9,745 bases of DNA from an uncultured Clostridia bacterium (GTDB taxonomy: Bacteria > Bacillota > Clostridia > Christensenellales > Borkfalkiaceae), in NCBI GenBank assembly GCA_947629875.1, contig CANRFK010000042.1:1-9745 (forward strand), given 5' to 3'. Of this stretch, positions 6,801 to 9,745 are shown in pieces (positions within the stretch are counted from its first letter, which is position 1; every line of letters starts with the position of its first letter). Below the pieces are notes generated by a model. That model was given only the letters and a program-made list of their open reading frames with translations, was not told where the DNA came from and did not search any database. The position numbers and the translations under genes are program-made.

Positions 6801-7525
6801 TCGGGAATGACTACTTTGGTGAGGGACTGATTGCTCACCCCCGTCACGGTGTAGCCGCCGTCGTCGTTTTCGATATATTGGAGCGAAGTCGTGCCGTCCG
6901 TATGCCAATGACAGACGGAACACTCGTAGTCGTTCACGATCGTGTGCCCGACCAAGGTTCCCCCTTCTTGGACGCCGCAGCGGGAGCAGGCATAGAAGTG
7001 TCCCGTTTCATCCGCGGCGTAGTGCTCCCTATCGTAACTGTGCCCGAGTTTGCTATCTTTGGCGGTACGGGTATCCTCCTCCGTACAGCCCGCATGCACA
7101 CATCGCGCCGTCTCCGTGCCGTCCTCCGTGCACGTCGCATTGTCGTCGGACATATATTTCCCGAACTCATGCCCGAGCTTGCTGCCTTTGACGGTACGGG
7201 TATCGTGCGCTTCGCAGCGCGTGCATTTTGCCGTCTCCGTGCCGTCCTCCGTGCACGTCGCATTGCCGTCGGAGATGTATGTCACAAATTCATGCCCGAG
7301 TTTGTCGATGGTTTGCTTCTCGACGTCGTCGCACGCCGTGCATTCGCGCTGCCGTTCGCCGTCCTCCGTGCAGGATGCGGGCTTCGTTACCTGCCATTCT
7401 CCGTAATCGTGCGTATGGGATCCGCTACCCCCCCCCGAAGATTTGCCGCCGCACGCACAGAGCGCCGTCAGGGAAGCCGTCGCAAAAAACACCGCCGCCA
7501 AAATTGTCGCGATCTTCCGTCTCAT
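3887..7525 (-). CDS. BspA-like leucine-rich repeat surface lipoprotein with N-terminal cysteine repeats
   Basis: The product is 1212 residues. Residues 1-24 are a lipoprotein signal peptide (basic MRRK, hydrophobic core, LCAC lipobox), with Cys25 the likely lipidated residue. A Gly/Ser linker follows (26-36). Residues 37-207 hold about five cysteine-rich units: three of the ATCTEDG/CxxC/LGHEF kind and two shorter CxxC units (YACSRC, YECSVC), possibly metal-binding. Residues 225-1165 are about 30 LRR_5 (BspA-type) repeats of the form IGxxAFxxCxxLxxVTI. Modules common in clostridial BspA proteins interrupt them: YLGNTEHPYTVLVGA (599-613), WLAIEFASGQ (721-730) and WCGVDFADESANPL (914-927). The C-terminal module is NWTVTASNGNDV to NVWTKN (1176-1211); there is no LPXTG anchor. 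BspA proteins bind host proteins or other bacteria; the ligand here is unknown. ATG 7525 is chosen because AAGGAGA (7530-7536) precedes it and the signal peptide begins there. A nine-G tract in codons 30-33 may make expression phase-variable. Confidence 0.93.
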   Translation of the reverse strand: MRRKIATILAAVFFATASLTALCACGGKSSGGGSGSHTHDYGEWQVTKPASCTEDGERQRECTACDDVEKQTIDKLGHEFVTYISDGNATCTEDGTETAKCTRCEAHDTRTVKGSKLGHEFGKYMSDDNATCTEDGTETARCVHAGCTEEDTRTAKDSKLGHSYDREHYAADETGHFYACSRCGVQEGGTLVGHTIVNDYECSVCHWHTDGTTSLQYIENDDGGYTVTGVSNQSLTKVVIPDTHNGKPVTAIAQNAFRESSEAHESVLQEVVIGKNIKSIGYCAFGYITALQSVTIPGNVTSVADYAFYGCTGVETVTIEGGSVSLGQYVFQNCTQLKTLTIGEGEIKIGQECFIFSPALTDVTIGGGKVTIGKWAFDECPKLKTVTIGDGEIDIAYGAFIKCAALSELQFEGGSVTIGEWAFQQCGFEALHLGDGNFNIMQGGFYGCASLTDVVFGDGDITIGDYTFQGCTKLKTITIGNGDVVLGTNIDWDCQSLTDIVIGDGNVKFGNSALYLSPQLTDLTVGNGDLVFEAYAVNSCPNLERVTLGNGAITFGNYVFYGCSELTNLNFGNNITDIGDDPFGGCPALQYNKKDGVKYLGNTEHPYTVLVGAENTNIASVTMSADTKFVQEYAFSGCQNLASVTFGEHLKKICYRAFEDCVLLQSTVFHNDLQEIEHNAFDGCKALKTVTFGSGIQRIDEYAFDGCNAIQTVSIPSLAGWLAIEFASGQFIAGTNPLSAPNATLVAGGYSVEGAVEIPEGVTELKPLAFAGYAKITSLKIGKDVETIGAGALMNCKNVTELTVAAGNQTFAAQHNCVYDKTAMSVALGCPATQIPDGIKIIPANVFRDIPLPATFVIPDSVEEIGESAFKSCGTFTNLTLGTGLKTIGASAFFGATAAYNVPVTYHIRDLAKWCGVDFADESANPLRWEAASIYAAPHEGEEEAAITNGGAVLTIPEGVKEIKQYAFWNISPQTLHLPSTVTKIDPTAFGMNCNLSHYEVAAGNEIYEVQACGVVEIATKTLVLGTVPHEGTIGEGIEKIGDYAFSGKIFTNVSIASSVKEIGAHAFEACRIRSLTLGENVERIGDWAFAKNKSGETGIGTVVIPGKVTYIGDYAFYQSGVTELTLGEKVQHIGKSAFDFENQLTSVTIPASVTELGENAFFGNPLIEATFADTNWTVTASNGNDVTPDFSNKSAVAAALKEAGNVWTKNA
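4031..6853 (-). repeat. LRR_5 (BspA-type) protein repeat block
   Basis: Residues 225-1165 of the lipoprotein consist of about 30 repeats of roughly 22-24 residues with the core pattern VTIGxxVxxIGxxAFxxCxxL. Within it, residues 318-575 (5801-6574) use a variant in which the turn is G-x-G-x-[IVF]-x-[ILF], for example IGDGEIDI, FEGGSVTIG, FGDGDITIG and VGNGDLVF, in about eleven consecutive units. The repeats are diverged at DNA level and are protein-structural repeats, not a DNA repeat array. Confidence 0.85.
7107..7273 (-). repeat. Near-identical direct DNA repeat within the cysteine-rich units
   Basis: Positions 7107-7150 and 7230-7273 (offset 123 bases, in frame) are identical over 44 bases except for one base (T at 7143, C at 7266). 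The first 36 bases match without a gap or mismatch. They encode NATCTEDGTETA in both units. A shorter match (GCCGTCCTCCGTGCA) recurs near 7358-7372 in the first unit. Identity at silent positions points to recent duplication or gene conversion, and offers a site for recombination that would add or remove units. Confidence 0.85.
7428..7436 (-). repeat. Nine-G homopolymer in codons 30-33 of the lipoprotein, possible phase-variation tract
   Basis: The plus strand shows nine C residues at 7428-7436, so the coding strand reads TCT TCG GGG GGG GGT AGC. The tract lies five codons after the lipobox cysteine. With ten G residues the frame reads TCG GGG GGG GGG TAG and stops at once. With eight it reads through GTA GCG GAT CCC and stops at TAA after the codons AAT GGC AGG. 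Only the nine-G form (or a change of three) yields the full protein. No other homopolymer this long occurs in a coding region of the window. Confidence 0.7.
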
Positions 7526-7574
7526 ATTCTCTCCTTCTTCGAGTATTTGCGAAGCGCTCCCGCTCCGCATGGTG

Positions 7575-7603
7575 ATTATATCATAAGATGGCCGCAAACG
7601 CAA
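7575..7603 (-). promoter_or_regulatory. Extended -10 sigma-A promoter of the lipoprotein gene
   Basis: On the minus strand, TTGCGT (complement of 7598-7603; four of six to TTGACA) is followed by a 17-base spacer and a perfect TATAAT (complement of 7575-7580). TGA just before it gives an extended -10. Transcription would start near 7568, leaving a leader of about 43 bases with the ribosome binding site at 7530-7536. A short CTTCG/CGAAG hairpin (7537-7554) sits directly before that site. No operator is recognised. Confidence 0.75.
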
Positions 7604-7621
7604 TCGTTTTCGGAAAAGCCG

Positions 7622-7637
7622 TTTCATCGAAATGAAA
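7622..7637 (-). other. Small hairpin with UUCG loop between khpA and the lipoprotein promoter
   Basis: The minus-strand RNA would read UUUCAU, UUCG, AUGAAA: a six-pair perfect stem closed by a stable-type UUCG tetraloop. It lies between the stronger hairpin after khpA and the lipoprotein promoter. The following bases (ACGGCTTTTCCG) include only a short U-run, so it would be at most a weak back-up terminator. The rest of the 7526-7727 gap holds the promoter, the leader and the khpA terminator hairpin. Confidence 0.35.
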
Positions 7638-7669
7638 ATTTGTGATATGGGTGGCGTTTTTACAGAGAA

Positions 7670-7699
7670 TGCGCCCCGCGGCATCTGCCGCAGGGCGCA
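7670..7699 (-). terminator. GC-rich hairpin ending the ffh-rpsP-khpA operon
   Basis: On the minus strand the arms TGCGCCCTGCGGCA and TGCCGCGGGGCGCA pair over 14 positions with one T-G wobble and a two-base GA loop (four bases in practice). It begins 28 bases after the khpA stop codon. The trailing sequence ATTCTCTGT is U-rich but not a clean U-run, so termination efficiency is uncertain. Confidence 0.65.
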
Positions 7700-7727
7700 G
7701 GTGTTGTAATTGTTGCAAAACGGGAAG

Positions 7728-7970
7728 TTATTCCGCTTCGCGCTCCTTGATCTCCACGTTGTACTTCTTGCTGTCCTTCGGGGTGGCGGCGCGGACAAGG
7801 GTGCGCAGAGCCTTTGCGATCTTCCCCTGCTTGCCGATGACCTTTCCCATATCCGAATCGGAGAGGAGCACGGTGACGTTGATACTATCCTCCGTCTCCT
7901 CGACTTCGTAACCGATATGTTCCTTGTCCTCGGCGAACTGATTTACAATGTACTTGATGAGTTCCAGCAT
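7728..7970 (-). CDS. khpA: KhpA, KH-domain RNA-binding protein
   Basis: This 80-residue protein is a single KH domain of the KhpA (YlqC) family. Its RNA-binding loop is at residues 45-50 (IGKQGK, the GxxG motif) followed by the helix IAKALRTLV. KhpA works as a homodimer or with KhpB as an RNA chaperone, and in Gram-positive bacteria it is linked to cell elongation and division. ATG 7970 is chosen because GGAGG (complement of 7976-7980) lies five bases upstream; an in-frame ATG at 7982 would overlap that site. It follows rpsP by 51 bases, the usual order in Firmicutes. Unlike Bacillus, no ylqD, rimM, trmD or rplS follows; the operon appears to end at the hairpin downstream. Confidence 0.95.
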   Translation of the reverse strand: MLELIKYIVNQFAEDKEHIGYEVEETEDSINVTVLLSDSDMGKVIGKQGKIAKALRTLVRAATPKDSKKYNVEIKEREAE

Positions 7971-8021
7971 GATTTCCTCCAAAATTTACGGTGCGTTTGA
8001 AAAAGAGGAAGGGCGCGCGCC

Positions 8022-8315
8022 TTACTTCTTCGATTTCTTGCCCTTGGTCTTGGCGGGAGAGAGCTTCTCGCTCTTCTCGATGACGCCCGCATGCACGAGG
8101 AGATTTTTCACCGTCTCGGTGGGTTGAACGCCCTTTGCGAGCCAATCCTTCGCCTTGTCCGCATCCACCGTGAGGGTCACGGGCGTGGACTTGGGATCGT
8201 AAAAGCCGATCTTCTCGATGTACTCGCCGGTCGCCGCCTTGCGCGCGTCCACGACCACGATGCGGTAGACGGGGGACTTCTTGTCGCCCATTCTCACAAG
8301 CCTCATTTTTACCAT
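8022..8315 (-). CDS. rpsP: 30S ribosomal protein bS16
   Basis: The 97-residue product has the bS16 fold markers: N-terminal MVKMRLVRMGDKKSPVYRIVV, then DARKAATGEYIEKIGFYDP (residues 23-41) and DKAKDWLAKGVQPTETVKNLL (53-73), with a lysine-rich tail. bS16 stabilises the 5' and central domains of 16S rRNA during 30S assembly. The start at 8315 is set by GGAGG (complement of 8325-8329), nine bases upstream; an in-frame ATG at 8363 would place that site inside the gene. It lies 102 bases after ffh and 51 bases before khpA, and is presumably co-transcribed with both. Val7 and Asp11 differ slightly from the usual RLTRMGAKK motif. Confidence 0.97.
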   Translation of the reverse strand: MVKMRLVRMGDKKSPVYRIVVVDARKAATGEYIEKIGFYDPKSTPVTLTVDADKAKDWLAKGVQPTETVKNLLVHAGVIEKSEKLSPAKTKGKKSKK

Positions 8316-8354
8316 GGTTTTTATCCTCCAAAATTGTTTTTTCTTTTTTATCTG

Positions 8355-8372
8355 AAACCGCATTTACGGTTT
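8355..8372 (-). other. Hairpin in the ffh-rpsP spacer
   Basis: AAACCG (8355-8360) and CGGTTT (8367-8372) form a six-pair stem with a six-base loop, which can be drawn on either strand. It lies about 26 bases upstream of the rpsP ribosome binding site in the 102-base gap. It has no U-run and so is not a terminator. It could be a processing or translational control element; that is inference. Nothing else recognisable is in this gap, apart from the short palindrome GGGATTTCCC at 8391-8400. Confidence 0.3.
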
Positions 8373-8417
8373 TCGTTACACACTTCGTTTGGGATTTCCC
8401 GCCCCCATTCCACTGTT

Positions 8418-9734
8418 TTAACCGAAAGGCAACCTGCGCTTGCCGTTCTTCATCTGTTTCATGAGAACTTTGGTCTGATCGTACTGCTTCAACAGCTGGT
8501 TGATCTCCTGCACCGTCGTGCCCGAGCCGAGCGCGATGCGGCGTTTCCGGGAGGAGCCGATGATCTGCGGGTTGTCCCGCTCCTTGGGCGTCATGGAGAG
8601 GATGATGGCGCGCATCCGCTCGATGCGCTTTTCATCGATATCGCCGTCCTTGAGTTTGAGCTTTCCCGCCCCGGGGAGCATTCCGACGAGCGCGTTCGCG
8701 CCGCCCATCTTCTTCAAGGCCTCGAACTGCGTCAGATAGTCGGTGAGGGTGAAGGAATTTTCGCGCATCTTGCGCTCCATCTCCTTCATCTCCTTCTCGG
8801 AGACGGCCTCCTGCGCCTTCTCGATGAGCGATAAAACGTCCCCCATTCCCAAAATTCTCGACGCCATACGGTCGGGATAGAAGGGCTCCAAATCGGTGAT
8901 CTTCTCGCCCACGCCGATGAACTTGATGGGCTTGCCCGTCACCGCCTTGATGGAGAGGCACGCGCCGCCGCGGGTATCGCCGTCGAGTTTGGTGAGGATG
9001 ACGCCCGTCACATTGAGGCGGGAGTTGAACGTCTCGGCGACGTTCACGGCGTCCTGCCCCGTCATGGCGTCGACGGTGAGCAGAATTTCGTGCACGTCCA
9101 CTTCTTTTTTGATGTTTTCGAGCTCTTCCATGAGCTTTTCATCGATGTGGAAGCGCCCCGCGGTATCGATGACGACGGTATCGAAGCCCATCTTACGGGC
9201 ATAGTCGACGGCCTGCCGCGCCGTCTTGACGGGGTTTTGGGTGCCCTTTTCAAAGACTTCCGCGCCCGCCTTTCCGCCCACGACTTTGAGCTGGTCGATG
9301 GCGGCGGGGCGGTAGATATCGCACGCGACGAGGAGCGGCCGCTTGCCCTGCTTTTTGAGTTGCACGGCGAGTTTGGCGCACATGGTCGTCTTGCCCGCGC
9401 CCTGAAGCCCGCACATCATGATGACGGTCGGCGGCTTGGGGGCGACTTCGAGCTTGGCATTTCCCGACCCCATCAGGGCAATCAGCTCTTCGTTGACGAT
9501 CTTGATGACCTGTTGGGCGGGGTTGAGGCTTTCGAGCACCTTCTGCCCCACCGCCTTCTCGGAGACCTCGGCGATGAAATCCTTGGCGACCTTGATGTTG
9601 ACGTCGGCCTCCAAAAGGGCGATGCGCACCTCGCGCATGGCTTGGCGGATCTCAAGTTCGGTGAGCCGCCCGCGCTTGGTGAGTTTGGAGAATATGTGGT
9701 TGAGACGCTCGGAAAGTGATGCAAACAGAGCCAT
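8418..9734 (-). CDS. ffh: Signal recognition particle protein Ffh (SRP54 GTPase)
   Basis: This 438-residue protein binds SRP RNA and signal peptides as they leave the ribosome and, with FtsY, delivers nascent membrane proteins to the translocon. Domains in order: N helical bundle (1-95), then the G domain with GLQGAGKTT (109-117), DIYRPAAIDQL (139-149), DTAGR (190-194), TKLDGDTRGG (248-257) and GVGEKITDLEPF (274-285). The M domain (about 325-438) carries the RNA-binding SSRKRRIALGSG (394-405). The C-terminus (MKQMKNGKRRLPFG) is short and has few methionines, at the lower end of the usual 440-450 residue length. AGGAGG at the right edge of the window, five bases from the ATG, fixes the start. 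It is the first visible gene of the ffh-rpsP-khpA operon. In Firmicutes ylxM normally precedes it, beyond this window, so its promoter is not seen. Confidence 0.98.
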   Translation of the reverse strand: MALFASLSERLNHIFSKLTKRGRLTELEIRQAMREVRIALLEADVNIKVAKDFIAEVSEKAVGQKVLESLNPAQQVIKIVNEELIALMGSGNAKLEVAPKPPTVIMMCGLQGAGKTTMCAKLAVQLKKQGKRPLLVACDIYRPAAIDQLKVVGGKAGAEVFEKGTQNPVKTARQAVDYARKMGFDTVVIDTAGRFHIDEKLMEELENIKKEVDVHEILLTVDAMTGQDAVNVAETFNSRLNVTGVILTKLDGDTRGGACLSIKAVTGKPIKFIGVGEKITDLEPFYPDRMASRILGMGDVLSLIEKAQEAVSEKEMKEMERKMRENSFTLTDYLTQFEALKKMGGANALVGMLPGAGKLKLKDGDIDEKRIERMRAIILSMTPKERDNPQIIGSSRKRRIALGSGTTVQEINQLLKQYDQTKVLMKQMKNGKRRLPFG

Positions 9735-9745
9735 TTATTCCTCCT

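Noticed and set aside
4031..6853. Regularly spaced repeats as a CRISPR-like or DNA repeat array
   Set aside because: The periodicity is in the protein (LRR_5). DNA copies are diverged, in frame, and there are no identical repeats with unique spacers or cas genes.
6041..7645. Long plus-strand open frame (534 codons) opposite the lipoprotein gene
   Set aside because: It is an antisense shadow of a GC-rich repetitive gene. It has no family motif, its composition is odd (Arg, His and Asp rich), and it covers the lipoprotein signal peptide and promoter region.
7526..7798. Upstream extension of the lipoprotein reading frame to 7798
   Set aside because: The extension runs through the promoter, the khpA terminator and into khpA itself, and would bury the lipoprotein signal peptide. 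The AAGGAGA site supports ATG 7525.

Overview
The window reads as the chromosome of a GC-rich, spore-forming-type member of the Clostridia, probably a gut lineage. The ffh-rpsP-khpA cluster, a SpoVB-type flippase, strong GGAGG ribosome binding sites and a BspA-like lipoprotein with modules common in gut Clostridia all point that way. Placement below class (for example Christensenellales) is a guess. Eight genes are supported: seven complete and one cut by the left edge. Gene density is high and no RNA gene, insertion sequence, CRISPR array or prophage gene is visible.

Layout. Positions 1-407 (minus) hold the N-terminal part of a conserved clostridial protein of unknown function. Just upstream of it, 472-780 (minus) encodes a tiny double-LysM protein. 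Divergent from these, 812-2317 (plus) encodes a SpoVB/MurJ-superfamily flippase. It is followed at 2403-3830 (plus) by glucose-6-phosphate isomerase, which has its own extended -10 promoter. A near-perfect bidirectional terminator at 3840-3878 separates pgi from the convergent 3.6-kb lipoprotein gene (3887-7525, minus). That lipoprotein carries cysteine-rich repeats and then about 30 BspA/LRR_5 repeats. Further right, all on the minus strand and transcribed right to left, come ffh (8418-9734), rpsP (8022-8315) and khpA (7728-7970), a translation and protein-targeting operon that ends at a GC-rich hairpin.

How the genes relate. The left third has a sporulation or envelope flavour: a flippase of the SpoVB group, a small LysM protein, and promoter-like sequences resembling sigma-E elements. 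The flippase has no ribosome binding site, and its candidate promoter would give a leaderless message. The middle is central metabolism (pgi). The right is core translation and secretion machinery.

The most notable observation is a run of nine G residues (coding strand) placed right after the lipobox of the large surface lipoprotein. One G more or one G less leads to a stop within a few codons, which is the layout of a phase-variable (slipped-strand) on/off switch. The sequenced copy is in the ON frame. The same gene also has near-identical DNA repeats and an unusual internal LRR block.
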